From Actinomycetes bacterium (GTDB taxonomy: Bacteria > Actinomycetota > Acidimicrobiia > Acidimicrobiales > RAAP-2): DNA of 34,538 nucleotides. The stretch is from NCBI GenBank assembly GCA_021793395.1, contig JAJYSU010000022.1:1-34538 (forward strand). The letters are read 5' to 3'. A program made the translations under genes and the position numbers. Under the pieces are notes generated by a model. It searched no databases, was not told the origin of the DNA, and saw only the letters and a list, made by a program, of their open reading frames with translations. Shown here one piece after another: positions 7,058 to 15,395 of the stretch (the stretch's first letter is position 1; every line of letters starts with the position of its first letter).

Positions 7058-8353
7058 GTGCCGCTCAACACGACGCCGGTGACCACCCCCACCCTGAGCG
7101 GTCCGCAGGTGGTCATCGCCAAACCGGTCGGTCCGATTTGTAACCTGTCGTGCGAGTACTGCTACTACCTCGACACCGCCTCGATCTTCCCGACCGACGA
7201 GCGCTACCGCATGCGCCCCGAGGTTCTCGAGCGCTACGTTCGCGGCGTCATAGACGCGAACGAGGGCCCTACCGTGCACTTCGTCTGGCACGGCGGCGAA
7301 CCGACGCTGGCTGGTCTGGACTTCTTCCGACGCGTAGTGGCCCTCCAAGAGCATTACCTCCCCGAGGGGTGGCACTGCGTCAACAACCTTCAAACCAACG
7401 CGACGCTGATCACCGACGCGTGGGCCGCCTTTCTCGCCGAGCACCACTTCGCGGTGGGAGTGAGTCTCGACGGACCGGCGAGCATCCACGACCGCTGGCG
7501 GCGCGACCGTCACGACCGCCCCACTCACGAACGGGCCCTGCGGGGATATCACCTCCTTCGCCAGCACGGCCTCACTCCCGACGTGCTCTGCACGATCAAC
7601 GCCGCTACCGCCACCGCCCCGCGCGAGATCTATCACTTCTTCCTCGACCTCGGCGTTCGGTGGCTGCAGTTCATCCCCGTGGTCGAACACGACGACGCGG
7701 GCCGCGTGCGCGAGCACTCGGTGACACCCGAGGACTACGCCACCTTTCTCATCACCATCTTCGACGAGTGGATCCGACACGACGTCGAGCGCCTCGACAT
7801 CCAGAACTTCCTCGAGTGCGTCAATGTGGCGCGCGGTCGGCCCGTCGAACTCTGCGTCATGGCCGAGCGCTGTGGTCAGGTGCTGGCCATCGAGCACGAC
7901 GGTTCGGTCTACAGCTGCGATCACTTCGTCACGCCGGCGTACCGGCTCGGCAGCGTGAACGACGATCTGGCGGACCTTCTCCACTCGCCGGCGCAGCGGG
8001 CCTTCGGCGACGCCAAGTTCGACGGTCTGGCCGAACGCTGTCGCAGCTGCGACGTGCTGAACTACTGCCACGGCGGATGCCCCAAGGACCGCGTCGCCAC
8101 CGGGGAGGTGAACGAGACTCTCAACTACCTCTGCGACGGCTACTACCGGGTGTACACCCACGTACGTCCTCACGTGGAGCGAATGGTCGCTCTGGCGCGT
8201 GCCGGACGTCGACCGGGATTGATCATGCACGAGCTCGCCGGCGACGAGCGAGACGCGCGCCACGCGTTCATGGTCGCGGGCCGCAACGACCCGTGTCCCT
8301 GCGGCAGTGGACGAAAGTACAAGAACTGCTGCCTCGCGACCCTGCACCCGTGA
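7058..8353 (+). CDS. radical SAM enzyme of the anaerobic sulfatase-maturase (SPASM) type with a C-terminal SEC-C motif
   Basis: A 431-residue cytoplasmic iron-sulfur enzyme. The radical SAM cluster motif CNLSCEYC (Cys28, Cys32, Cys35) opens the barrel, followed by VWHGGEPTLAG, NLQTNATL and VGVSLDGP, all typical of anSME/AslB-like proteins. A SPASM region with Cys clusters (CDHF, CRSC, CHGGCPKDR) should hold auxiliary 4Fe-4S clusters. The last 24 residues form a zinc-binding SEC-C motif (CPCGSGRKYKNCC). anSMEs oxidise a Cys or Ser of a sulfatase to formylglycine, but no sulfatase is present here, so the substrate is open. The start is taken at a GTG (7058) just before the conserved region; its ribosome-binding site is weak. 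Its stop overlaps the start of the next gene (GTGA). Confidence 0.88.
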   Translation: MPLNTTPVTTPTLSGPQVVIAKPVGPICNLSCEYCYYLDTASIFPTDERYRMRPEVLERYVRGVIDANEGPTVHFVWHGGEPTLAGLDFFRRVVALQEHYLPEGWHCVNNLQTNATLITDAWAAFLAEHHFAVGVSLDGPASIHDRWRRDRHDRPTHERALRGYHLLRQHGLTPDVLCTINAATATAPREIYHFFLDLGVRWLQFIPVVEHDDAGRVREHSVTPEDYATFLITIFDEWIRHDVERLDIQNFLECVNVARGRPVELCVMAERCGQVLAIEHDGSVYSCDHFVTPAYRLGSVNDDLADLLHSPAQRAFGDAKFDGLAERCRSCDVLNYCHGGCPKDRVATGEVNETLNYLCDGYYRVYTHVRPHVERMVALARAGRRPGLIMHELAGDERDARHAFMVAGRNDPCPCGSGRKYKNCCLATLHP

Positions 8354-8949
8354 CGGACAGCCGTGACGTCACGGCGACGGTTACTCGCCTACGCCGCGAC
8401 GTGGGCGCGAGTCAGTTCCTCCTCTACGCCCCTCTCCTCGTCTGCGCTCTACTCAAACCGGAGGTCACGATCCACGAGGGAGGCATCAGCAACTACGGCA
8501 ACTACCTCGAAACGGCCCCCCTCTACATCCTCGCGTTCGCGGCCAACGTGGGGTTCCTCTTCGCGACGGCCCGACTCCTGACGTCCACCTCACTGCGACC
8601 CCTCGGTCGCGTTCTGGACTCGTTGTGCCTGGTCGAATTCCTCGTGCTCGCGAGCACCTTCCCGCGCCACTTCAGTTTCACTTTTTCGTACATCCACGAC
8701 TATCTCGGCGTCGTCCAGTTCATCATCGAGTTCGTCTTCGCCGTCATCGTCGTCGCGCGTCGGCCCGTCCCCCTGGCCTGGGTCGGTCTCGGTATCGAAG
8801 TCGCGGGATCCCTGGGTGGGCTGCTCTCCGCGCTCAAGGTCGATCACCTACTCTTCTGGGGGCAGGTCGTCGGCTCCGCGGGCTTCAGCGTCGTGGTGTG
8901 CTTCGGATTCGTCGGTCTGGCCGCCGGAGCGCTGCGCGCAACGCGATAA
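8350..8949 (+). CDS. unknown polytopic membrane protein, coupled to the radical SAM gene
   Basis: A 199-residue protein with about six hydrophobic segments (about 22-37, 55-76, 86-103, 117-136, 142-162 and 168-193) and no soluble domain. I do not recognise the family. Conspicuous features are a polar loop HEGGISNYGNY (42-52) between helices 1 and 2 and RHFSFTFSYIHDYLG (106-120). The GTG start overlaps the stop of the radical SAM gene by four bases (GTGA), so translation is coupled and the products probably belong to one process. It might hold or export the radical SAM substrate, but nothing in the sequence proves this. The reading frame stays open far upstream, but that part is only an alternative frame of the radical SAM gene. 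Confidence 0.72.
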   Translation: MTDSRDVTATVTRLRRDVGASQFLLYAPLLVCALLKPEVTIHEGGISNYGNYLETAPLYILAFAANVGFLFATARLLTSTSLRPLGRVLDSLCLVEFLVLASTFPRHFSFTFSYIHDYLGVVQFIIEFVFAVIVVARRPVPLAWVGLGIEVAGSLGGLLSALKVDHLLFWGQVVGSAGFSVVVCFGFVGLAAGALRATR

Positions 8950-8974
8950 GAACGTCATTGCGGTGACGACGCAC

Positions 8975-8980
8975 TACCCT
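8975..8980 (+). promoter_or_regulatory. candidate -10 hexamer for a leaderless acyltransferase transcript
   Basis: TACCCT is followed by 7 nt and then the ATG at 8988. There is no Shine-Dalgarno sequence. The spacing matches the other presumed leaderless genes in this window. No -35 was found. Confidence 0.35.
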
Positions 8981-8987
8981 CCACGTC

Positions 8988-10190
8988 ATGGCCTCCACGA
9001 CGTCGTCGACGCCCGATACCACGACGAGCGACACGATCGCGCCGGCGTACTTCCGTCCCGACATCCAAGGGCTGCGAGCCGTCGCCGTCATCGTGGTGGT
9101 CGCCACCCACGCGTCGATACCGGGGTTCCAGGGGGGCTACGTCGGCGTCGACGTCTTCTTCGTCATCAGCGGATTCGTGATCACTGGTCTGCTCCTTCGC
9201 CAGCCGCCACGTCCTCTTCACGCGAACCTGGGCGTCTTCTACACCCGTCGGATACGACGAATCATTCCCGCGGCCACGCTGGTGCTGGTGGCGACCACGG
9301 TGGGCGCGTACCTTCTCCTCGGGCCCGCCTTTCCCTCATCCTTGCTCGACGACGTGCGCTGGGCGGCCCTGTTCGGCGAAAACTTCCGGCTCATTCAGAC
9401 GGGTAGCAACTACTTCGTTCCCGGCCTCGCGCCCTCGCTGGTCACCCACTACTGGTCGCTGGCCATCGAGGAGCAGTTCTACCTCGTCTATCCCCTGATC
9501 GTGTTCTCCCTGGCTCGCCTCGTGCCACGACGGCGCGTGCCCTGGGCCCTCGCCGTCGTGTTGATCGTGGGCGTGGCGGCGTCGGCCTGGTGGTCCTACC
9601 ACCTCACCCCCCTCAACCCGGTCGCCGCCTACTACTCCCCGTTCACGCGGTTCTGGGAGTTAGCCCTCGGAGGTCTCGTCGCGGTCGTTCCCTCGTCGTG
9701 GGCCGCACGAACGCCGCGCCTGAACACGGTCATCGCCATCGTCGCGGCGGGAGTTCTGGCCGCCGCGGTGTGGCGGCTCTCGGCCACCAGCGTCTTCCCG
9801 GGCGTGCTCGCGTGGTGGCCGTGCGCCGCCACCGCGGCCCTACTCTGGACCGGGCCCGCGACGTGTCGCGGTGGTCCGGCGTCCTGGCTGTCGTGGCGAC
9901 CGATGCGCGAACTCGGCGACCTCTCCTACTCGCTCTACTTGTGGCACTTCCCGTGGCTGATGATTCCCCTCCAACTCGCCCACCCCCTGACGTCGGCACC
10001 CGCCCGGGCACTAGAGATCGCCGGAGCGCTGGTGTGCTCCCTCGTGTCCTATCACCTGGTGGAGAACCCCCTGCGTCATTCGCGTCGCCTCGCGCGCGAC
10101 GCGATCGCGACCGCCCTCGTGCTCGTACTCTGCGTCGCTCTCTCGTGGGACACCACCGTGATCGTGGGCCGCCTCGCTCACCTCGGTTGA
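8988..10190 (+). CDS. acyltransferase 3 family membrane protein (OafA/YrhL-like)
   Basis: A 400-residue integral membrane O-acyltransferase that would transfer acetyl or other acyl groups to an extracytoplasmic glycan. The family opening is clear: FRPDIQGLRAVAVIVVVATHA, with the conserved Arg-Gly-Leu-Arg region and a catalytic-type His in the first helix, followed by GGYVGVDVFFVISGFVIT and FYTRRIRRIIPA. HYWSLAIEEQFYLVYP and GDLSYSLYLWHFPW are further conserved blocks, and about ten helices follow each other. Many family members carry a fused C-terminal SGNH domain. Here the protein stops after the membrane part (VENPLRHS tail plus one helix), and a separate anchored SGNH protein is encoded convergently 13 bp away. 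The acceptor sugar is unknown. Confidence 0.87.
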   Translation: MASTTSSTPDTTTSDTIAPAYFRPDIQGLRAVAVIVVVATHASIPGFQGGYVGVDVFFVISGFVITGLLLRQPPRPLHANLGVFYTRRIRRIIPAATLVLVATTVGAYLLLGPAFPSSLLDDVRWAALFGENFRLIQTGSNYFVPGLAPSLVTHYWSLAIEEQFYLVYPLIVFSLARLVPRRRVPWALAVVLIVGVAASAWWSYHLTPLNPVAAYYSPFTRFWELALGGLVAVVPSSWAARTPRLNTVIAIVAAGVLAAAVWRLSATSVFPGVLAWWPCAATAALLWTGPATCRGGPASWLSWRPMRELGDLSYSLYLWHFPWLMIPLQLAHPLTSAPARALEIAGALVCSLVSYHLVENPLRHSRRLARDAIATALVLVLCVALSWDTTVIVGRLAHLG

Positions 10191-10203
10191 CCGATCCCAA
10201 CTC

Positions 10204-11217
10204 TCAGCCAGTGATCGTCGCCGGCGCGCGCGGCGAGAGTCGGACGTGGTAAACGTCCGCCACCATCCGCACCACGTACGTTGCCAGAACGTTCTCTCCG
10301 GCGACGCTGAAGTGAATCCCGTCGGACGAACGCAGGGCCACCGAGACTCCGTTCACCGGCGCCGTGGCGCGGTACTGACCCGCGGCGTTGGCGAAGAGCG
10401 TCCACGTGTCGACGAAGGCCACACCGGGCACGCTCGCGGCCACCGAGCGGTAGAGCGAATTCAGCACTACCGCACCCTGACGGTAGCCGTAGGGATCCAT
10501 AATCGGTAGCCCCACCCACAGCACGTAGCTCCCCGCCCGCGTCGCGAGCTGATCGATGGTGCGCACACGCCCGCGATACGCGCTGCGCCAACCGGGAGAG
10601 TCGAACGGTTGGCTGCTACCGTTCACCGACATTCCCTGCTGGTCATTGCCCCCGAGGCACACGATCGTCAAATCCGGATGGTACTGCGCTAGCAGTGCCG
10701 CGAGGTGCCGCGGCCAGTCGTAGTACCACGACGCCACCAGCCCGGTCGACGAACGATCCCGCTGCACGAGAGTGACCCCGGTCGTTGACGCGACCTCACG
10801 ATCCAGACCCCATCCCAGGTCATTACCCAGTGAATCTCCGATCTCGAGCACCGTGCAGTGTCCCATCACGTGCGAGACGCCGACGGTCGATGTCGTCGAC
10901 GGCGACATCGCCAGTCCGCACCCTCGGGCGGGTTCGTGAAGGTTGAGCGGTGTCGCGACAACCGACGACGGTCCGCTCGATGAACGTCGCCTCGACGGTG
11001 GAACAGTGGACGAGGGCGTGATAGATGCGGTGGACGGCGCGGTCACGGTCGTCGCCGTGGAGGAGGACGTCGCGGGTACGGTCGTCGCCGTGGACGGTAA
11101 CGTCACCGACCGGGGTCGCGGTCGTGACGACGCCACCACCCCACTCACGACGACGACGATCACCGCGAGGGACAGCACCGTACGCAACGGCCAGCGTGGA
11201 GGCGACGAAGGGGCCAC
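10204..11217 (-). CDS. membrane-anchored SGNH/DUF459-type hydrolase
   Basis: A 337-residue extracytoplasmic esterase-like protein. A single N-terminal helix (about 12-30) anchors it. A Ser/Thr/Pro-rich linker (about 35-90) then crosses the envelope, and the SGNH domain follows. Catalytic blocks are IGDSLGNDLG (nucleophile Ser129), CLGGNDQ (188-193) and SSDGIHFSVAG (Asp299, His302); the catalytic set is complete. The overall layout resembles DUF459 proteins of actinobacteria. A role in adding or removing acyl groups from surface polysaccharide, together with the convergent acyltransferase, is inferred from adjacency. The start is a GTG at 11217 preceded by a GGTGG element; no ATG is available near the anchor helix. 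Confidence 0.8.
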   Translation of the reverse strand: MAPSSPPRWPLRTVLSLAVIVVVVSGVVASSRPRPRSVTLPSTATTVPATSSSTATTVTAPSTASITPSSTVPPSRRRSSSGPSSVVATPLNLHEPARGCGLAMSPSTTSTVGVSHVMGHCTVLEIGDSLGNDLGWGLDREVASTTGVTLVQRDRSSTGLVASWYYDWPRHLAALLAQYHPDLTIVCLGGNDQQGMSVNGSSQPFDSPGWRSAYRGRVRTIDQLATRAGSYVLWVGLPIMDPYGYRQGAVVLNSLYRSVAASVPGVAFVDTWTLFANAAGQYRATAPVNGVSVALRSSDGIHFSVAGENVLATYVVRMVADVYHVRLSPRAPATITG

Positions 11218-11390
11218 AGAGCCACCGTAACCACCCGCCGCCTACCATGGCGCTACGTGGGTCGTTCGCCGGCGCGGACTGTCGCCTCGTCGACGCACGT
11301 GCCACGACCTCGTCAACGAGTCACACCACCCGCGTTCTCACGCGACGCGACGCGACGCGCGCGAGGTGGCGTTGCCGGAGAACCCGCACG

Positions 11391-11416
11391 GGTGATCGGG
11401 TGAACCCACGATCACC
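11391..11416 (-). terminator. hairpin downstream of the isochorismatase-fold gene
   Basis: GGTGATCG pairs perfectly with CGATCACC, and the inner GGGT/ACCC can extend the stem with a one-base bulge. It starts about 33 bp past the stop codon of the gene ending at 11450. There is no U-tract, as is common for actinobacterial hairpin terminators. Confidence 0.4.
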
Positions 11417-11449
11417 ACGAAGCGATGTCCACCGCGAGACAGCCCGTCG

Positions 11450-12016
11450 TTAGGCGGGACCGTCCAACGAAGCGGCCCACTCGTCGGTGGTGACCACGGC
11501 CGCCTGACGGACGAACACCTTGTCCATAAGAACACGATGAACCTCGTCATCGGCGTCGGCGCAGGCGTCTCGAAGGACCGTGAGTCGAAAGTCAAGATCC
11601 GCGGCCTGACGCACCGTCGAGAGCACCACACCACTGGTCGCGATTCCCGCCAGAATCAGTCCGTCAATGTTCTTCGCACGTAACACCACGTCGAGATCGC
11701 TGCCGGAGAAGGCACTCACGCGGCGCTTCGTGACCACGACCTCGCCTGGCTGTGGCGCCATGTCCGCGTGAAGTTGGGTACTCGACGCCGCTTCGCTCAT
11801 CACGTTCGAGGTGGCGAGCGTCGCGAAGGACTGATTGCGCGCGCTCACCTCGGGCGCGCCCTCACGCAACGCGACACGCACGAAGATGACGGGCACCGCG
11901 TGGTGGCGAGCCGCGCGCAACGCCGACGCCACCGTAGCCATCAGAGGTGTCGCGCGATCACCCAATCGCTCGACAATGCCGTTCTGCATATCCATCACCA
12001 ACAAGGCGTCCGCCAC
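11450..12016 (-). CDS. isochorismatase-fold hydrolase lacking the catalytic cysteine
   Basis: A 188-residue cysteine-hydrolase-superfamily protein. The first catalytic Asp is present (Asp9 in VMDMQNG) and so is the Lys (Lys97 in VTKRRVSAF). The position normally held by the nucleophilic Cys in the GxATxxCV motif is Val130 (GIATSGVVLSTVRQA). Canonical amidases and nicotinamidases need that Cys. Isochorismatases proper also lack it and use another mechanism, so a hydrolase on an enol-ether-type or unknown substrate, or a non-catalytic role, is possible. The GTG start at 12016 is chosen because AAGGGA lies about 6 nt upstream and the hydrophobic first strand begins directly after it. It stands alone downstream of the kdpE-like gene, about 95 bp away on the same strand. 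Confidence 0.82.
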   Translation of the reverse strand: MADALLVMDMQNGIVERLGDRATPLMATVASALRAARHHAVPVIFVRVALREGAPEVSARNQSFATLATSNVMSEAASSTQLHADMAPQPGEVVVTKRRVSAFSGSDLDVVLRAKNIDGLILAGIATSGVVLSTVRQAADLDFRLTVLRDACADADDEVHRVLMDKVFVRQAAVVTTDEWAASLDGPA

Positions 12017-12110
12017 GTTCGTCCCTTCTCGTCGTCGCATCCCGCGACCGTGGACAACCCTAACGGGACGTTGTGGCACTGACGCCGTCTCGCGGGGTAC
12101 GGTAACCCGG

Positions 12111-12791
12111 TCACGGCACACTCACGAGCCGGTAGCCAACGCCCGGCACCGTCTCGATCTGCACCGAAGTCTCGGCGGCGAGCTTGGTGCGCAGACGATG
12201 CACGTACGCGTGCACGTAGGCGGACTCGCCCCCGTAGTAGGAGCCCCACACCGACGTCAGAATCATCTGATAGGTGCACGTACGACCGGCGTAACGCGCG
12301 AGAAACGCGAAGACCCCAAACTCCTTCTCCGTGAGGTCCACTACTTCCGCGTCGCGACGAACCTCGTGATGCACCACGTCAACCGTCAGCGAACCAACGT
12401 CGATGACGGGAGGCGCCTCGACGAGAGTCGACGCGCGACCGCGCAGCGTCGCACGAATGCGAGCCTCGAGTTCACCCATCGAAAAGGGCTTGGTCACGTA
12501 GTCGTCCGCTCCCGCGTTCAACGCCGTGATCTTCGTCTCATCCGCCCCCGTGGCCGACAACACGATGAGCGGCACGTCACTCCACTCACGCACCCGACGG
12601 CAGACGTCCAGTCCGTCCATATCGGGTAACCCGAGATCAACGATAACGAGATCGGGCGCCGTCAGGGCGATCTGCGCGAGTCCCTCCTCGGCGCGTGACG
12701 CTGCCGCGACCTCGTGACCCGCCGCACGAAGCCCCACGCGTAGCGCCCGCAGCAGGGACGAGTCGTCGTCAATAACGAGTAGGTGCGCCAC
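12111..12791 (-). CDS. kdpE: OmpR-family response regulator, KdpE-like
   Basis: A 226-residue DNA-binding response regulator. The receiver domain has the acidic pair Asp8/Asp9 (VIDDD), the phospho-acceptor Asp52 (IVDLGLPDMDG), Ser/Thr in VLSATG and Lys101 (VTKPF). The C-terminal winged helix matches the OmpR/KdpE type, with LTEKEFGVFAFLARYAGRT, the VWGSYYGGESAYVHAYVHRLRTKL recognition region and a GVGYRLV ending. The KdpE identity rests on resemblance and on the KdpD-like kinase directly upstream. The natural target would be kdpFABC, encoded about 9.5 kb away in the opposite orientation. The GTG start has a perfect AGGAGG 4 nt upstream and shares one base with the stop codon of the kinase gene (TAGTG), so the pair is coupled. 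Confidence 0.85.
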   Translation of the reverse strand: MAHLLVIDDDSSLLRALRVGLRAAGHEVAAASRAEEGLAQIALTAPDLVIVDLGLPDMDGLDVCRRVREWSDVPLIVLSATGADETKITALNAGADDYVTKPFSMGELEARIRATLRGRASTLVEAPPVIDVGSLTVDVVHHEVRRDAEVVDLTEKEFGVFAFLARYAGRTCTYQMILTSVWGSYYGGESAYVHAYVHRLRTKLAAETSVQIETVPGVGYRLVSVP

Positions 12792-14284
12792 TATACCTCC
12801 TGCGGTGCGTCCGCCAGCGAGAACACGAAGCGTGCACCGCCCCCCGGTGCGTCCTCGTACCACAGGTGCTGCCCGTGCGCCTCCACGAACGTGCGCGCGA
12901 TGGTCAGGCCGAGACCCGCCCGACCTCCGGTATCGAACTGTGCGAAGCGATCGAAGATCCGCTCCCGGTTCGCCGGCGCGACGCCCGGCCCTTCATCGCT
13001 CACGATCATCACGACGCGGTCACGTCGCTCACAGGTCACGTCGATCACACTTCCGGGGGGCGCGTGGCGCGCCGCGTTGTCCAACAGGTTAATCAACACC
13101 TGCCCCATGAGAACCGGGTCCACCTCCACCAGCGGCATGTCCTGCCCGAGGTGCACGGTCACGCGATGCTCCGCCATCACGGCGCCCAGCGCGTTCAGGG
13201 CACCGTGAACCACGTCGCCCAAGGCCGTGGGCTCCGTTCGAACCAACATCGCTCCCGCCTCGATTCGCGTCATGTCCAGAAGATTGGTGACCAGCCTCGA
13301 CAGACGATCTGTCTCCATGGCGATCAAGAAATGAAGTTCCCGAGCGTCGTCGACCGACAGGGTGGACGCCCGCTCCACGAACGTCGACGATGCCACCTTG
13401 ATCGTGGCGAGAGGCGTTTGAAGATCATGCGACACGGCGCCCATCAGGGCGCGCCGCAGCCGGTCCACCTCTTCGAGCAGGGCGGTGCGTCGGGCCTGAT
13501 CGCGAAGATTTGCCCGCTCGATCGCGAGCGCCGCGTCGTTGGCGAACATGCTCAGCGCCTCGCGTTCCTCGGCGTCCAGGGGTACACCGCGCAGTGCGAG
13601 CATGCCGACCGCTCGACCCGCCGCGGCGAGAGCGACGGTGCGCACCCCGAGCGAGTGACCCGCTCCCGTGCTGAGGCCCACCGGCTGGCCAGACTGGGGG
13701 TCGAGCTGGGCCAACTCCTCGCTACTCAACGGCTCGCCCGCACACGCCGCCACGCTCAGATGAGCACCGTCAAGGACGAGAAGAGTGACACCCGGCAGAC
13801 CGAAGACGGACTGTACCGCGCGCGCCACCGTCGTCAGCAGTTCGTCCACCGGCTGGTCCCCGACCAACAACTCCGACAGTTCGAAGAGGCGCCGCGTCAT
13901 GAGGGCACTGCTCTGCGCCTGTGCCCGCGCGTCATCCAGGCTCGCCACGAGCCGCGCCACGAGCAGCATCACCACCACGTACACGCCGAGCGCCACCCAG
14001 TTCTGCGCACTGCCCACGTCGAGCGTCCGATAGGGAGGGATGAACTCGTAGTCGTAGATGACAAAGCCGGCAACGACTCCCACCGAACCGGCCCAGAAGC
14101 CGCCCACCACCGCGCCGACCACAACCGGAATGACCAAAACCAGCGCCGCCGTCGACTCACTCAAGTGATCGCGTAGCGGAAGCATCATCGCGCCAAGTGC
14201 GAGCGTGATGACGACACTCCACGCCATACCCGACCACGATCTATTCACCCCCTCATCGTACGGACGTCCGCTCGCGGCGCCCAC
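12791..14284 (-). CDS. KdpD-like sensor histidine kinase without the KdpD/Usp N-terminus
   Basis: A 497-residue membrane histidine kinase equivalent to the C-terminal half of KdpD. Helices at about 20-115 form a DUF4118-like four-helix module with the YDYEFIPPYRTL loop. A GAF-like domain (about 130-260), a DHp domain with intact H-box SHDLQTPLA (His286) and a HATPase with N-box NLLDNAARHAPP (Asn403), G1 SDEGPGV and G2 GRAGLGL follow, so the kinase should be active. The roughly 370-residue cytoplasmic KdpD and Usp domains of full KdpD (about 900 residues) are absent, and no remnant is seen upstream. The GTG start at 14284 has AGGAG 8 nt upstream. A 16-bp palindrome lies 39 bp before the start. 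It probably phosphorylates the overlapping KdpE-like regulator, but how it senses potassium status without the N-terminal domains is unclear. Confidence 0.87.
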   Translation of the reverse strand: MGAASGRPYDEGVNRSWSGMAWSVVITLALGAMMLPLRDHLSESTAALVLVIPVVVGAVVGGFWAGSVGVVAGFVIYDYEFIPPYRTLDVGSAQNWVALGVYVVVMLLVARLVASLDDARAQAQSSALMTRRLFELSELLVGDQPVDELLTTVARAVQSVFGLPGVTLLVLDGAHLSVAACAGEPLSSEELAQLDPQSGQPVGLSTGAGHSLGVRTVALAAAGRAVGMLALRGVPLDAEEREALSMFANDAALAIERANLRDQARRTALLEEVDRLRRALMGAVSHDLQTPLATIKVASSTFVERASTLSVDDARELHFLIAMETDRLSRLVTNLLDMTRIEAGAMLVRTEPTALGDVVHGALNALGAVMAEHRVTVHLGQDMPLVEVDPVLMGQVLINLLDNAARHAPPGSVIDVTCERRDRVVMIVSDEGPGVAPANRERIFDRFAQFDTGGRAGLGLTIARTFVEAHGQHLWYEDAPGGGARFVFSLADAPQEV

Positions 14285-14322
14285 GACGACGACTCCTGCC
14301 TCGCCCGGCTCACGACCCTCCG

Positions 14323-14338
14323 CACGTCACGTGACGTG
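14323..14338. promoter_or_regulatory. 16-bp perfect palindrome upstream of the KdpD-like kinase
   Basis: CACGTCACGTGACGTG equals its reverse complement and lies 39 bp upstream of the kinase start at 14284, in the expected promoter region. It is a candidate operator, possibly for autoregulation. No clear -10/-35 was identified around it. Confidence 0.4.
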
Positions 14339-15188
14339 TCGCAACGTCCTCGTAGCGTCGTCTTTTCCCTCTCACCAGTCCCTCCAGTTCGCCAACACTC
14401 GACCTCGACATTCGACGACCATCGCACTGCCCTGACCGTCGCCACCACGACCCACCGCTCGTGAACCGGTGCGCTGTCCTCGTCACGCGAGACTGATCCA
14501 CGTCCGTCGATCCACGAGAGAGCCTCGCAAAGAACCCACCAACCGACATCGCTCTCACACGCGCCGACGGCGTCACTGCTCGCCGGGGAGTCGCGTCAGT
14601 CCGTGGTCGCCCGAGTAACCGATGCCGTACTGACGAGCGTCAGCGGCTACGACGGACCGACGCGCCACGATGCCACGTGGTGATCACCACAGTCCTCTCG
14701 GCGACGCTGGCCAGCCCAAACCCACCGGACTCTCATCCATCGGCGACCGGCGACACGTGATCGTGACCACGCGAGGAGTAGGTGCCACAACCGCCCCCGA
14801 GTCCACCTCGCCGCCGTGCGTGGCGACCACCGAACGGACAGGCGTCGGTCGCGAGGTAACTCGACGCCCCCCACATCCACCCGGTCCGCGACGGTGCGAA
14901 AGATCATGCCGTCGACTCCACACGGACGCCTCGCACCGGTTGAGACCACGACCAGAGCACACCCCAGATCTCCTGACAAACAGTGCCGGTGCCGCTGCGT
15001 GCGGCGACGACGTTCTGATCCGGCTACCACGTGATCCCGCGTGACGCTGGTCTATCGCTGCACTCAGATACGAAGGAAAGTTGTGGTGAGTCCTGGGTAC
15101 GGACGTGTCGGCAGACGTGAGATGGGTCGGATCTCCCAGTAATACGCCACGAGGCACTCACACCCCACAAGGAGATCGACCCATAACG

Positions 15189-15395
15189 ATGCTGACGTCC
15201 GACGTCGCACCGAATCCCGAGCGGTTCGCGAACCGCACGCGGTCCGCGGCGCTCCCCCACGACCCCTCGAGTGCCCGCCACTGGGGCCGCTATCGCCACC
15301 GGTCAGTGCGGGTGTTGGGCGGCGGCGACACGATCTCGAGTCTCGCGATCCGCCCCCTCTCCTTAATCGAGCGTCGCGGTGCTGACGAAATCTGA
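15189..15395 (+). CDS. doubtful small ORF (68 residues)
   Basis: The ATG at 15189 opens a 68-residue frame with high G/C at third positions. A good AAGGAG lies upstream but about 14 nt away, longer than usual. The product is Arg- and Ser-rich with no recognised domain, helix or signal. A 16-bp palindrome lies inside it. It could be a real small protein, a relic or chance. Confidence 0.18.
   Translation: MLTSDVAPNPERFANRTRSAALPHDPSSARHWGRYRHRSVRVLGGGDTISSLAIRPLSLIERRGADEI

Noticed and set aside
6902..8347. 481-codon open frame on the minus strand opposite the radical SAM gene
   Set aside because: It mirrors the codon structure of the radical SAM gene, which has clear motifs; the antisense product has no domain and is an artefact of high GC.
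7150..8349. Upstream extension of the membrane-protein frame through the radical SAM gene
   Set aside because: The extension is an Arg/Pro-rich alternative frame; the real start is the GTG at 8350 overlapping the radical SAM stop.
12866..14176. 436-codon plus-strand frame opposite the KdpD-like kinase
   Set aside because: Product is Arg/His/Gln-rich without domains, and the minus strand carries all histidine-kinase boxes.
15083..15142. 19-codon GTG-start ORF preceded by AAGGA
   Set aside because: Very short, no domain and no conserved context; not distinguishable from chance.
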